64,000 nucleotides of DNA from an uncultured Ruminococcus sp. GTDB taxonomy: Bacteria; Bacillota; Clostridia; Oscillospirales; Ruminococcaceae. A program made the position numbers and the translations under genes. Positions 40,445-49,772 of this stretch are shown here, piece by piece. Within the stretch, counting starts at the first letter, position 1. Every line of letters begins with the position of its first letter. Below the pieces are notes generated by a model. That model searched no databases and had not been told where the DNA came from. It saw only the letters and a program-made list of their open reading frames with translations. The DNA lies in contig UQPZ01000004.1 in NCBI GenBank assembly GCA_900543145.1, forward strand, positions 124,001 to 188,000, written 5' to 3'.

Positions 40445-41112
40445 ATGATTGATATTTTAATAGTAGAGGACAACAAGGAAATTGCAGGGCTGCTCTGCGA
40501 TTTTCTCCGTGCCGAAAATTATACCGTGTCCGTTTGTGAAAGCGGTGAAAAAGCTTTGCCGCTGTATGAAAAATACGGTGCAAGGCTAATCGTGCTTGAT
40601 ATAATGCTGCCCGGAATAGACGGCTTTGCGGTCTGCTCGAAAATTCGTGAGCAGAGCAATACGCCGATCATTATAGTCAGCGCAAAAACCGAAAAAGATG
40701 ATAAGCTGAACGGTTTGATTTTAGGCGCGGACGACTACATAGAAAAGCCTTACGATATTGATATTCTGCTGGCAAAAATCGGCGGAATTTTCAAGCGCAG
40801 ATACGCTTTTGACGAAATAACTGACGGCGATTTGAAGCTTAACAAAGCAAAAAAAGCTTGTATAAAAACGACGTTCAAATCGAAATTACCGCAAAGGAAT
40901 TTGAACTGCTTTTACTTTTGATTGAAAACAAGGACAAAACTTTAAAAAAGGAATATATATTTAATCAAGTCTGGGGCAGCGACAGTTTTTCCGAGCAGCA
41001 GACCTTGACTGTGCATATTAAATGGCTCAGGCAGAAAATTGAGGACGACCCGAAAGATCCTCGGAGAATTCAGACGGTCTGGGGCGTGGGGTATAAATAT
41101 GAAAGCGTTTAA
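40445..41112 (+). pseudogene. OmpR-family response regulator with a -1 frameshift at an A7 tract
   Basis: The receiver domain (40445 onward) has EDN, LIVLDIMLPGIDGFAV with the phospho-aspartate, VSAKT and EKPYD. The frame should then continue into the winged-helix domain, but in the written frame it ends at 40921. A shift of -1 at GCA AAA AAA GCT (about 40848-40856) joins it to SLYKNDVQIEITAKEFELLL and on to IQTVWGVGYKYESV at 41112. The tract is a canonical A AAA AAA slippery heptamer in the zero frame. The gene may be broken, may be read by slippage, or may reflect a sequencing slip. The restored protein would have about 222 residues. Confidence 0.8.
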
Positions 41113-42328
41113 GAAAGTTTTTTTCGCTGTTTTTATAGTAATCGTTCTGATTTTTGTTGGTGCAAATATTGCTTTGCACAGCTATGATACCTCCGTAAGC
41201 GGCAGACCGTACCGCGTGGAAATAAACAGAATTGCTCTTGAAATAGAGGAAAACGGCTTTGAAAACGTTGATTTATCGGCATATAATTATGTGAAAAATA
41301 TTGAAAAGTACAGCGATAATTTTTACGATACGGACAGTGATTATGCGGTGCGTGAAATCGGCGGCGAGCTTTATCGTTTTGATTATACGGCGTCGGCTGA
41401 GAAAAATCACAATGCTGCGGTTATTGTAAATATTGTTCTTGCCGTTATGTCGGTTATGGTTTTCGCCGTGCTGATTTACATAAAAAGAAAAATAATCTCT
41501 CCTTTTGATACGCTGAAAGATGTTCCCTTTGAACTATCAAAGGGAAATCTCACCATACCCATAAAGGAAAACAAAAGCCGTTTTTTCGGAAGATTTATAT
41601 GGGGAGTTGACCTTTTGCGTGAAAATATGGAACAGCAGAAAAATCGTGAACTTGATCTCCAAAGGGAGAAGAAAACCTTGCTTTTATCGCTTTCTCACGA
41701 TATAAAAACACCCATTTCGGCAATTAAGCTTTACTCAAAAGCGCTTTCAAAGGGGCTGTATTCTGACAAGGCTAAGCAGCTGGAAATTGTTGAAAATATC
41801 GGTGTTAAGGCTGATGAAATCCAAAGCTATGTAAGTCAGATCATCAGCGCTTCTAGAGAGGATTTTATTACATTTGATGTAAAAAACGATGAATTTTATC
41901 TGTCGGAGGCGGTAAAAAGCATTGCGGATTACTATACCGAAAAGCTGTCACTTGTAAAGACTGATTTTGAAATCGAAGATTATATGGACTGCCTTTTGAA
42001 AGGCGATATTGACCGCAGTATCGAGGTGCTTCAGAACATTGTCGAAAACGCCATAAAATACGGTGACGGAAGGCAGATGAAAATCTGTTTTTCCGAGGAA
42101 GAGAACTGCATTTTGATTTCTGTAAAAAACAGCGGCTGCACTCTTTCGGAACCCGAGCTGCCGCACATTTTCGACAGCTTCTGGCGGGGCTCAAATGCCG
42201 ATAAAATCGGAGGCAGCGGTCTGGGACTTTACATCTGCCGTCAGCTTATGCATAAAATGGATGGAGAGATTTTTGCGGAGGCGGACAAAGGGTTTATGAC
42301 TGTAACCGCTGTTTTTCAAAAGGTATAA
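41099..42328 (+). CDS. Sensor histidine kinase
   Basis: A 409-residue kinase starting at ATG 41099, which overlaps the regulator's end by 14 bases. It has an N-terminal membrane helix (about 5-25), a short outer domain, and a second membrane helix (about 105-125). HAMP-like sequence follows. The H box is LLLSLSHDIKTPISAIKLYS near 195-214, the N box LQNIVENAIKYGD near 316, and the G boxes FDSFWRGSNADKIGGSGLGL near 356-375. It pairs with the frameshifted regulator and probably senses compounds handled by the FtsX transporter upstream. Confidence 0.9.
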   Translation: MKAFKKVFFAVFIVIVLIFVGANIALHSYDTSVSGRPYRVEINRIALEIEENGFENVDLSAYNYVKNIEKYSDNFYDTDSDYAVREIGGELYRFDYTASAEKNHNAAVIVNIVLAVMSVMVFAVLIYIKRKIISPFDTLKDVPFELSKGNLTIPIKENKSRFFGRFIWGVDLLRENMEQQKNRELDLQREKKTLLLSLSHDIKTPISAIKLYSKALSKGLYSDKAKQLEIVENIGVKADEIQSYVSQIISASREDFITFDVKNDEFYLSEAVKSIADYYTEKLSLVKTDFEIEDYMDCLLKGDIDRSIEVLQNIVENAIKYGDGRQMKICFSEEENCILISVKNSGCTLSEPELPHIFDSFWRGSNADKIGGSGLGLYICRQLMHKMDGEIFAEADKGFMTVTAVFQKV

Positions 42329-42789
42329 AGCTCTAGTTTTCTGAAAATAGATGATAAAGCATCGGAGCGGCTTTATCACCCTTTTAGAAATTCTGGGGAA
42401 CGCAATCTTTTAAAAAACGTTCAAGCTTTTCGGGCGCAGTAAAACTTGAGAACGACGGAAATAGTATATGCGTTTCATTTTTTATGCCAGAGGCTTTTGC
42501 AAAGAGTTCATAGGCAATTTAAAAGACGTATCACACAGTGCTTTGCTTACGATCCTTCTGAAATTAGTCAATGCTTTTAAAGCGTTGAAAGCGTTCCGAT
42601 ATGCAGATAAGCGGATGAAATGTTTAAAAAATATTCACAAGGATTTCGGGGAATGAATTGTATTATAAATGAAAAGCCTTTCATATATCGGAGAATATAT
42701 AAAGCGATTTCAATTTCGCGAATTGATAACTGAATATTAACCATGAATCGGGTAATCGCGGCATCTGGCTGTAATAAAAAAGTAAGTTC
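42329..42789. other. Degraded region between two ABC loci
   Basis: I see no intact gene. On the minus strand, a start-less frame ending at 42384-42386 reads YELFAKASGIKNETHILFPS followed by FSSFTAPEKLERFLKDCVPQ NF, which looks like the C-terminus of a lost protein. Bases 42567-42614 resemble 30022-30072. A 62-codon plus-strand frame at 42468-42656 overlaps these remnants and has no ribosome binding site. Confidence 0.4.
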
Positions 42790-43177
42790 ATGTCACATCT
42801 TATGGTTAGTTTTTGTACGGAACGTAACAGCGGGCTTATGCGGCTTACGATTTCCAGAACAGGGAAAGCAAGATTTTATATCTCAAAATTTTTGACTTCG
42901 TTTATTTGCGGAGGACTGGCTGCGCTGTTCGGAGCAGCACTCTACGGCACACTGGTCTGGATCATTTTTCCAAGCCGGTCCTCTCATGGTTCTTCAGACA
43001 ATGCCGATGGCTAACTCTATTATCTGGCTGCATTACACGAAATATTTCAGGCAGTCGGTGGTATCAATGGGATTTTCAGCAGCGTATCTCATAATATTTA
43101 TTGCAGTACTTATAATATTCTGCGGTGCGGCAATTCACAAATTTAACTATGACAATATAGCGGAAATAGCAATGTAG
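42790..43177 (+). pseudogene. ABC-2 type permease, truncated and frameshifted
   Basis: The first frame gives VSFCTERNSGLMRLTISRTG KARFYISKFL, a membrane helix, and stops making sense near 42975. The rest appears in another frame as PMANSIIWLHYTKYFRQSVV followed by two hydrophobic stretches to 43177. The pattern (RLTISRTG, then membrane helices) is that of BcrB-like permeases. The N-terminal helices are missing and at least one indel is present. The ATPase partner follows 12 bases later and is intact. Confidence 0.75.
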
Positions 43178-43189
43178 AAGGGTAACAAA

Positions 43190-43828
43190 ATGGACATTAT
43201 AGATATTAAAAGCCTTAATCTCACACTATCAAAAACCCATATTTTAAAGGACATAACCGTATCATTCTCAGAGGGTAAGATCCATGGATTGATAGGAAGA
43301 AACGGTTCGGGAAAAACAATGCTTATGAAATGCGTCTGCGGATTTATAAAGCCGACGAGCGGTGAGATAATTGTCGACGGAAAGAGGGTCGGCAGAGATG
43401 TCGACTTTCCAAAAAAAATGGGGATCATTATTGAAACGCCGGGATTTATACCCTATTACAGCGGCTATAAAAATCTGAAGCTTCTTGCAGGACTTAATAA
43501 TAAAATAGGCAGGGAGGAAATACAAAAATCAATGGAGCAGGTAGGATTAGACCCTAAGCTGAAGCGTCATGTCCGCAAATATTCTCTCGGTATGCGCCAG
43601 CGTCTTGGACTTGCACAGGCGATAATGGAAAATCCGAAGATCCTTATTCTTGACGAACCGTTCAACGGTCTTGACAAGGACGGAGTAAAGGAAATGAGAG
43701 AGTACCTGCTTTCATACAAGAAACAAGGAAAAACTATTCTTATCTGTTCACATTCGGCGGAGGATATTTCTGTGCTGTGTGATACCGTTCATGAAATGGA
43801 TAAGGGCGTTATTGAAAAGGTAGTGTGA
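43190..43828 (+). CDS. ABC transporter ATP-binding protein (BcrA-like)
   Basis: A 212-residue ATPase with Walker A GLIGRNGSGKTML near 34, GIIIETPGFIPYYSGYKNLK near the Q-loop, the signature YSLGMRQRLGLAQ near 132, Walker B PKILILDEPFNGLD near 149, and the switch histidine in ICSHSAED. It lacks the C-terminal extension of longer BcrA proteins. Its permease is the broken gene immediately upstream, so the transporter is probably not functional unless it uses another permease. Confidence 0.88.
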   Translation: MDIIDIKSLNLTLSKTHILKDITVSFSEGKIHGLIGRNGSGKTMLMKCVCGFIKPTSGEIIVDGKRVGRDVDFPKKMGIIIETPGFIPYYSGYKNLKLLAGLNNKIGREEIQKSMEQVGLDPKLKRHVRKYSLGMRQRLGLAQAIMENPKILILDEPFNGLDKDGVKEMREYLLSYKKQGKTILICSHSAEDISVLCDTVHEMDKGVIEKVV

Positions 43829-43977
43829 TAATAGAGCAGCACTTTATTATATGCCGTTATCCGATACTGTAAGAAAATAAACAGCCCAAACGGTTACTTC
43901 TTTCTTTATTTAAAGAAGCTGACACGTTCGGCTGTGCTTAAATCAATACTTTTTATTTATAATATTCAAGGCTCTTA

Positions 43978-45252
43978 TCATATACTTTTACTGCTTTTTA
44001 ATAAGAAAGCCTTTGCGCCGTGGCAGTCAAGCGAAACTTTCAGAACCTTTTCGGCTGTGGATTTTTCGCCGCTCCAGAGTTCGGCTGAATTTACAGGGGT
44101 ATATATCTCCAGATCGGTTAGCGGTATTTCTATTTCTCCGCTTTTTTCTCCGACATTGAAAACTGTGGCGTACTGTCCTCCATTACAGCTTACTGAGGTC
44201 CATAGAATATATTCGTTTCCGCATATCTTCTTTCTCCATACCTGATGTGAGTGGCGGGAATCCCGATGCATTTTAAGAATACTTTTATTTGTGACAAGAC
44301 TTATTGTAAAATCGTCAAAGCCGGTCATATCTCCGCCTATCATAAGCGGGGAGCGGAAAATTGACCACAGTGTAAGCATTGTGAGCTGCTCATTGCGGGT
44401 AAATTCGGTTCTTATAGCTCTGTCGTAATCCTGCTTGATCGGACCGATAGGAAGCATATCTGCGTCGGGCCAACTGCCTGCTCCGCAGTGCGTGCACCAC
44501 TTTTCTGTACGCTCAAACATATTGTAGAGCGACTGCCAGTTATCCCAGAAATCGTCGGTTATTCGCCACATATCCGACACCTCCTTGAAAAGCTCGGCTT
44601 TTTCAAGAGGCGCGGGTCCGGGCGAAAGGCTTAAGACCATTTCACGTCCGCAGCTTCTAAGGCATTTGCTCAGCATTTTCAGCTCGCGTTCCTCTTGCGG
44701 AAGTTCTCTTGCAATGTCGTCGCATTTTATGAGATCCACTCCCCAGTCTGAATATAGCTCAAACAGACTGCGGTAATATTCCTCAGCGCCGTCTTTTTCG
44801 GGATCTACGCCGTACATATCCGTATTCCAACTGCATATACTTGAGGTTTTGGCTATCTGCCTTGCAGTTTTGGACGTATCTCTGATCTTAGTGTTTCTGT
44901 GTACTGCCTGACGAGGTATTCCTCTCATTATATGTATACCAAATTTCAGACCAAGCGAATGTATGTATTCGGCAAGCGGTGCAAAGCCTTTTCCGCCTTC
45001 TGATGACGGAAAGCGGTTAGGGGCGGGAATAAGTCGGGAATATTCGTCCATGCAAAGCTCGCTGAAGGGATTATATTCGTGCGATGCCGCTCTTGGTTCG
45101 TACCATTGAATATCAACGACAATATATTCCCAGCCGTATTGTTTTAAGTGCTTTGCCATAAACTCGGCATTCTTTCTTACAATTTCCTCTGTTACTGACG
45201 CTCCGTAGCAATCCCAGCTGTTCCAGCCCATAGGCGCATTTTTTAGTATCAT
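43978..45252 (-). CDS. Glycoside hydrolase family 27 (alpha-galactosidase / beta-L-arabinopyranosidase type)
   Basis: A 424-residue cytosolic GH27 retaining glycosidase with no signal peptide. The (beta/alpha)8 barrel begins APMGWNSWDCYGASVTEE. The likely nucleophile is the Asp in WGVDLIKCDDIA near 169, and the acid/base Asp is in MWRITDDFWDNW near 230. PDADMLPIG and WSIFRSPLMIGGDMT follow, then a C-terminal beta-domain. Some GH27 members of this type act on arabinopyranosides. Exact specificity is not visible. It is divergent from a GH43 gene, so both probably handle plant polysaccharide side chains. Confidence 0.9.
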   Translation of the reverse strand: MILKNAPMGWNSWDCYGASVTEEIVRKNAEFMAKHLKQYGWEYIVVDIQWYEPRAASHEYNPFSELCMDEYSRLIPAPNRFPSSEGGKGFAPLAEYIHSLGLKFGIHIMRGIPRQAVHRNTKIRDTSKTARQIAKTSSICSWNTDMYGVDPEKDGAEEYYRSLFELYSDWGVDLIKCDDIARELPQEERELKMLSKCLRSCGREMVLSLSPGPAPLEKAELFKEVSDMWRITDDFWDNWQSLYNMFERTEKWCTHCGAGSWPDADMLPIGPIKQDYDRAIRTEFTRNEQLTMLTLWSIFRSPLMIGGDMTGFDDFTISLVTNKSILKMHRDSRHSHQVWRKKICGNEYILWTSVSCNGGQYATVFNVGEKSGEIEIPLTDLEIYTPVNSAELWSGEKSTAEKVLKVSLDCHGAKAFLLKSSKSI

Positions 45253-45464
45253 AAAACACCTCCGATTTATTTTCTCGCTGATAAAATTATAACCGCTTAA
45301 CTATGATTTAACAAGAACTTTGTTTACCGAAACAGGACAATTATTAATATTATTTTCAAGATTAATAAACGTCCATAATAAACAAATAAAAATCTTGCGT
45401 AATAAGATGTTGTAGTATATACTTGTACATAAGATATTAAGATATTTTGTCGGAGGTTTTGTTT

Positions 45465-46940
45465 ATGAAATATATAAATCCGGTTGTAAAAGGCTTTTAT
45501 CCGGATCCCAGCGTATGCTCTGCCAACGGGAAATACTATATGGTATGCAGTTCGTTTCAGTATTTTCCCGGAGTACCTCTTTTTGAAAGCGAAGATCTCG
45601 TAAACTGGACGCAGATAGGCTATGTGCTGACCAGAGAGAATCAGGTCATGCTCGATAAAATAAACAGTTCCGGGGGAGTTTTTGCGCCTACTATCCGTTA
45701 TAACAACGGACGCTTCTATATGGTTACGACCAATGATACTACACACCAGAATTTTTATGTATATACAGACGATATATACGGTGAGTGGTCCGATCCGGTT
45801 TACGTCGATCAGGGCGGAATAGATCCGTCGCTTTTCTTTGAAAACGGAAAAGCATATTTTATGAGCAACGGCAGCGATGATAACGGTATCGGCGGAGTTG
45901 TTCAGTGCGAAATAAATATTGAAACAGGTGAAAAGCTGACTCCGAGCAAGTGTATCTGGCAGGGTTCCGGAGGACGTTATCTTGAAAGCCCTCATCTTTA
46001 CAAGATAAACGGAATGTACTATCTTATGGCGGCGGAGGGAGGAACCGAGTATGGCCATATGATAACCTGCGCCCGTGCGGATTCGGTATGGGGAGAATTT
46101 ACAGGCTGTCCGAGTAATCCGGTGCTGACAAACCGCAATAAAGCGCCGTACCTTATTCAGGGTATAGGACACGGCGATCTTATTCAGGATAAATACGGAG
46201 AATGGCATATTTTGAGTCTTGGCTTTCGTCAGATACATATGTGGATGCCGTATCACAATCTCGGAAGAGAGGTTTTTCTGATACCTGTAAAGTTCGGATC
46301 AGACGGTTGGTTTACTGCCGGAAAAGACGGAACAGCAGAATACGAATATGAGATAAAGGGAGATTTTTCTCAGACAGAAAAGAAGGTATATACCTTTGAA
46401 AATACTTCTTGGGATATAGACTGGTGTTTTCTCCGCCGTCCCGATTTCAGCAGCTATGAGCTGCATAATGACAGAGCGGTGCTTCACGGCTGTGAAATAA
46501 CGCTTGAAGAAGCCGATTCACCGACGTTTATCGCACTCAGACAGCGGGATTTTGAGTTTGAGCTTTCTGTAAATGTCAATCTTGATTCTGGTGAAGCTGG
46601 GGTGACCTGCTATATGTGCGAGGACGAGCATTACGATATTGTGATTAAAGAAAACAGCGGCAGCTATGAAGCGGTTCTCAAGCTTAATATAGGCGGCATA
46701 AAGCATATACAGAAAGCAGTCGGGATCTCTTCCGGGACAGCTAAGCTGATAGTAAGGGCGGATAATTTCAGATATAATTTTTACGTCTTGGCAGACGGCA
46801 CTGAGATTTATCTCGGAAGCGGAAGTACGAAATATCTTTCCAGCGAGGTTTCGGGCGGATTTACCGGAACTATGCTTGGGTTATACAGCGTTGGTCACAA
46901 TTCGGCGGAATTCAGCGGCTTTAACTGCTGTTATAAATAA
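45465..46940 (+). CDS. Glycoside hydrolase family 43 (beta-xylosidase / arabinofuranosidase type)
   Basis: A 491-residue intracellular GH43 enzyme. ATG 45465 is chosen because GGAGG lies 9 bases upstream. The five-bladed propeller has the catalytic aspartate in GFYPDPSVCS near 10, the pKa-modulating Asp in GGIDPSLFF near 125, and the general-acid Glu in YLESPHLYKI near 174. A C-terminal beta-sandwich (about 310-490, SYELHNDRAVLHG ... EFSGFNC) matches the usual second domain of beta-xylosidases. It would release xylose or arabinose from imported oligosaccharides. Confidence 0.9.
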   Translation: MKYINPVVKGFYPDPSVCSANGKYYMVCSSFQYFPGVPLFESEDLVNWTQIGYVLTRENQVMLDKINSSGGVFAPTIRYNNGRFYMVTTNDTTHQNFYVYTDDIYGEWSDPVYVDQGGIDPSLFFENGKAYFMSNGSDDNGIGGVVQCEINIETGEKLTPSKCIWQGSGGRYLESPHLYKINGMYYLMAAEGGTEYGHMITCARADSVWGEFTGCPSNPVLTNRNKAPYLIQGIGHGDLIQDKYGEWHILSLGFRQIHMWMPYHNLGREVFLIPVKFGSDGWFTAGKDGTAEYEYEIKGDFSQTEKKVYTFENTSWDIDWCFLRRPDFSSYELHNDRAVLHGCEITLEEADSPTFIALRQRDFEFELSVNVNLDSGEAGVTCYMCEDEHYDIVIKENSGSYEAVLKLNIGGIKHIQKAVGISSGTAKLIVRADNFRYNFYVLADGTEIYLGSGSTKYLSSEVSGGFTGTMLGLYSVGHNSAEFSGFNCCYK

Positions 46941-46969
46941 TAATTTTGATATATGATCATTATTAGTTT

Positions 46970-46992
46970 GGACGGTTTTCCCGTCCTTTTTT
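46970..46992 (+). terminator. Terminator after the GH43 gene
   Basis: GGACGG and CCGTCC with a 5-base loop are followed by TTTTTTC. Confidence 0.85.
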
Positions 46993-47003
46993 CTTGCTGT
47001 AAG

Positions 47004-47032
47004 TTGATTTTATTTTATTGTTATGATATAAT
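47004..47032 (+). promoter_or_regulatory. Promoter of the phosphoesterase-PAS-tgt operon
   Basis: TTGATT at 47004-47009 and TATAAT at 47027-47032, spacing 17 bases. Confidence 0.7.
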
Positions 47033-47067
47033 AGCTTTGATACAATATTACAGAACGGAGAACGCGA

Positions 47068-48168
47068 ATGAAACCTATCATAAGGCTTGAGCTTCCTGAG
47101 AAATGCAGGATTCTTGCCGTAAGCGATATTCACACCTGCGATCATCTGCTTAAAGATGTTTTAATAAAGGCTGAATATAAGCCGGGTGAGGATTATCTAA
47201 TCATAGTCGGCGATATTCTTGAGCATGGGGATAATAATCTCAGCACGATCCGGACGGTTATGGAGCTTTGCAAAAACGATCGGGTTTATTGCCTGCTTGG
47301 AAACAACGATACGGGCGTAATAAGAATGGCGTTTACCTATCCATATAAAAGATTTCAGGAGAAGTTTTATTGGGAAGGTACAACATATAATCAGATGGCG
47401 AATAGTCTTGGGTTTGATTGGTGCAGTGAGGAAAACTGGCTTGATATAAGAGCGGCTGTATATAAAAAATACAAAGCCGAGCTTGATTTTATGAACAGCC
47501 GCCCTATCGCTATTGAAACACAGGAGCATATTTTTGTTCATGCAGGTCTTGAAAATCGTCCCGACTGGGAAAACGCCGATAATGATTATGCGATTACTGT
47601 ACCGTGGTTTTTGAATATGGAAAATCCCACGGATAAATGGCTTGTAGTGGGTCATTTCCCTACTTATAATTTTGAAGCGAGCAATTGCACTAATCTGCCG
47701 ATATTTAACTATGAAAAAAAGATTATAGACATCGACGGCGGATTGACAATCAAGCGTGCTTGCCAGCTTAATGCGCTTATTATTAATAAAAACGGCAGGG
47801 ATTACAGCTATGATGTGGTGTGGGATACTTTCTTTAAAAAAGCTGAGGTCATTGCGGATTATGATTCGGAATTTTCACCTGTTTATACAAATTGGTCTGA
47901 TCAGGATATTGAAGTTCTCAGTATTGATAACGGATTAGCTTTTGTACGTGATAATAAAACAGGCAAAACGGGATATATTCCGAAAAGCAAGGTTTATGAT
48001 ATAAAGGGTACTAAACAAATTTGGGATTTTCTTTCCGCTTTTCCGCCGGTGAGCAAGGGAGAGTATGTTTATTATGCTGAAAGCTCGGACGGCTATGCAA
48101 GAATCACCAAGGAATCAGGCGAAGTTGGCTGGATACCTGCAAAATGTTTGGAAGGGTTTGATGAGTAA
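47068..48168 (+). CDS. Metallophosphoesterase with C-terminal SH3-like domain
   Basis: A 366-residue protein of the calcineurin-like (PPP-type) superfamily. It has metal motifs AVSDIHTCDH near 17, IIVGDILEHGDNN near 44, LLGNNDTG near 72, IFVHAGLEN near 153 and WLVVGHFPT near 189. The GNND in place of GNHD/E is common in diadenosine-tetraphosphatase-like members. A second domain (about 255-366) with DIEVLSIDNGLAFVRDNKTG and SGEVGWIPAKCLEG resembles two SH3-like repeats. Substrate unknown. It overlaps the PAS gene by 8 bases. Confidence 0.85.
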   Translation: MKPIIRLELPEKCRILAVSDIHTCDHLLKDVLIKAEYKPGEDYLIIVGDILEHGDNNLSTIRTVMELCKNDRVYCLLGNNDTGVIRMAFTYPYKRFQEKFYWEGTTYNQMANSLGFDWCSEENWLDIRAAVYKKYKAELDFMNSRPIAIETQEHIFVHAGLENRPDWENADNDYAITVPWFLNMENPTDKWLVVGHFPTYNFEASNCTNLPIFNYEKKIIDIDGGLTIKRACQLNALIINKNGRDYSYDVVWDTFFKKAEVIADYDSEFSPVYTNWSDQDIEVLSIDNGLAFVRDNKTGKTGYIPKSKVYDIKGTKQIWDFLSAFPPVSKGEYVYYAESSDGYARITKESGEVGWIPAKCLEGFDE

Positions 48169-48538
48169 TATGGAGTTAAGTTCGTTTTTTAAAGGCATAA
48201 CAGACGGCAATGAACAGCCGGTGGTTATTTGCAATCTGGAGCATGAGATCATTTATATGAATCCTGCGGCAGTTAAGAGGTATGAAAGTGCAGGAGGGGC
48301 AGGACTTGTGGGAAGAAGTCTTTTAGATTGTCATAATCCGAATTCAGCTGAGCTGATACGCCGTAATATTGCAGCAATGAGAGAGGATAAAAGTGTAAAT
48401 AAGATATTTGAAGTCCACAGTACACTGCACGGCGGAAACAACGATGTTTATACGGCTGCGATCCGTGATGAAAACGGAGAGCTGATAGGGTACTATGAAA
48501 AATTTGAGGATAAAAATCTTTATTCTGAGGAGAAATAA
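48161..48538 (+). CDS. PAS-domain protein
   Basis: A 125-residue single-domain PAS protein. It begins SNMELSSFFKGITDGNEQPV, then VICNLEHEIIYMNPAAVKRY, LVGRSLLDCHN and IRDENGELIGYYEKFEDKN. This matches the PAS fold found at the end of DUF438-type proteins. ATG 48161 has GGAAGGG before it and overlaps the phosphoesterase stop as ATGAGTAA. It has no output domain. It might sense heme, flavin or another ligand and act on a partner protein; I cannot say which. Confidence 0.85.
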   Translation: MSNMELSSFFKGITDGNEQPVVICNLEHEIIYMNPAAVKRYESAGGAGLVGRSLLDCHNPNSAELIRRNIAAMREDKSVNKIFEVHSTLHGGNNDVYTAAIRDENGELIGYYEKFEDKNLYSEEK

Positions 48539-49678
48539 ATGTATACTTTACTGAAGCAAGAGGGAAGAGCAAGAAGAGGAGAATTTAAAACCGTACACGG
48601 AACTATTCAGACGCCTGTATTTATGAACGTCGGAACAGCGGCGGCAATTAAGGGCGGAATTTCATCGGTAGATCTGGCGGACGAGCTGAAATGTCAGGTG
48701 GAACTATGCAATACCTATCACCTTCATGTACGTCCGGGTGATGATATTATTTATAAAATGGGCGGTCTGCATAAGTTTATGAACTGGCATAAGCCGATTC
48801 TTACCGACAGCGGAGGATTTCAGGTATTTTCTCTGGCCAAGCTGCGTAGAATTAAAGAGGAAGGCGTATATTTCAATTCTCATGTCGACGGAAGAAAGAT
48901 TTTCATGGGCCCGGAGGAAAGTATGCAGATCCAGTCGCACCTTGCTTCAACTATAGCAATGGCGTTTGACGAATGCGTTGAAAATCCCGCTGCTTATGAA
49001 TATTCCAAGGCGTCCTGCGAGCGCACCACAAGATGGCTCGTAAGATGCCGCGATGAATTGAAGCGTCTGAATTCTCTCGATTCTACTATAAATAAAAATC
49101 AGCTGCTTTTCGGAATAAATCAGGGCTGCACCTTCGACGATCTTCGTATCGAGCATATGAAAGCGATACGGGAGCTTGAGCTTGACGGTTATGCGATCGG
49201 CGGTCTTGCGGTAGGCGAGCCTACTGAAGCCATGTATCATGTAATAGAGCAGGTCGAACCGTTTATGCCCAAGGATAAGCCGAGGTATCTTATGGGAGTG
49301 GGAACACCCGCAAACATAATTGAAGCGGTTTACAGGGGAGTTGATTTTTTTGACTGCGTAATGCCAAGCCGTAACGCAAGACACGGAACTATATTCACCT
49401 GGAACGGTATTATGCACGCAAATAACAAGCGGTATGAGCTTGATGAACGTCCTCTTGATACGGAGTGCGGATGTCCTGTCTGCCGCAGCTTTTCAAGAGC
49501 GTATATACGTCATCTTTTTAAGGCGAATGAGCAGCTTGCCGGAAGGCTTGCAGTAATGCATAATCTTTATTTTTATAATACCCTTATGGAAAAGATACGT
49601 GACGCGCTTGACGAGAGCAGATTTGAAGAATTCAGAAATAAATATTCCGGCCTTCTTGAATCCAGACTTGAGGATTAA
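48539..49678 (+). CDS. tgt: Queuine tRNA-ribosyltransferase (tRNA-guanine transglycosylase)
   Basis: The enzyme swaps guanine-34 for preQ1 in tRNAs with GUN anticodons. The 379-residue protein has PVFMNVGTAAAIKGG near 23, ILTDSGGFQVFSLAKLRRI with the active Asp near 90, GGLAVGEP near 222, the nucleophile Asp in VDFFDCVMPSRNARHGT near 261-278, and the zinc ligands CGCPVC near 305. The ATG follows the PAS stop directly, and GAGGAG in the preceding codons is the ribosome binding site. No other queuosine genes are nearby. Confidence 0.95.
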   Translation: MYTLLKQEGRARRGEFKTVHGTIQTPVFMNVGTAAAIKGGISSVDLADELKCQVELCNTYHLHVRPGDDIIYKMGGLHKFMNWHKPILTDSGGFQVFSLAKLRRIKEEGVYFNSHVDGRKIFMGPEESMQIQSHLASTIAMAFDECVENPAAYEYSKASCERTTRWLVRCRDELKRLNSLDSTINKNQLLFGINQGCTFDDLRIEHMKAIRELELDGYAIGGLAVGEPTEAMYHVIEQVEPFMPKDKPRYLMGVGTPANIIEAVYRGVDFFDCVMPSRNARHGTIFTWNGIMHANNKRYELDERPLDTECGCPVCRSFSRAYIRHLFKANEQLAGRLAVMHNLYFYNTLMEKIRDALDESRFEEFRNKYSGLLESRLED

Positions 49679-49694
49679 GAAGCTGCTTTATTCG

Positions 49695-49727
49695 GCAGCC
49701 TTATGTGTGTTTTGCGCATAAGGCTGC
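49695..49727 (+). terminator. Hairpin after tgt
   Basis: GCAGCCTTATG and CATAAGGCTGC form an 11-bp stem just after the tgt stop. The following T-tract is weak (TGCTGTTAAAT). Confidence 0.6.
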
Positions 49728-49772
49728 TGCTGTTAAATAACTAAAGCGGCTTAAGAGGAAAGGCTTGATAAT

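Noticed and set aside
42468..42656. 62-codon plus-strand frame between two ABC loci
   Set aside because: No ribosome binding site. It overlaps a minus-strand coding remnant that looks more protein-like, and part of it repeats debris at 30.0 kb.
49679..49772. Possible manganese (yybP-ykoY) riboswitch before mntP
   Set aside because: The gap is only 94 bases, contains a terminator-like hairpin, and lacks the conserved loops of that riboswitch.
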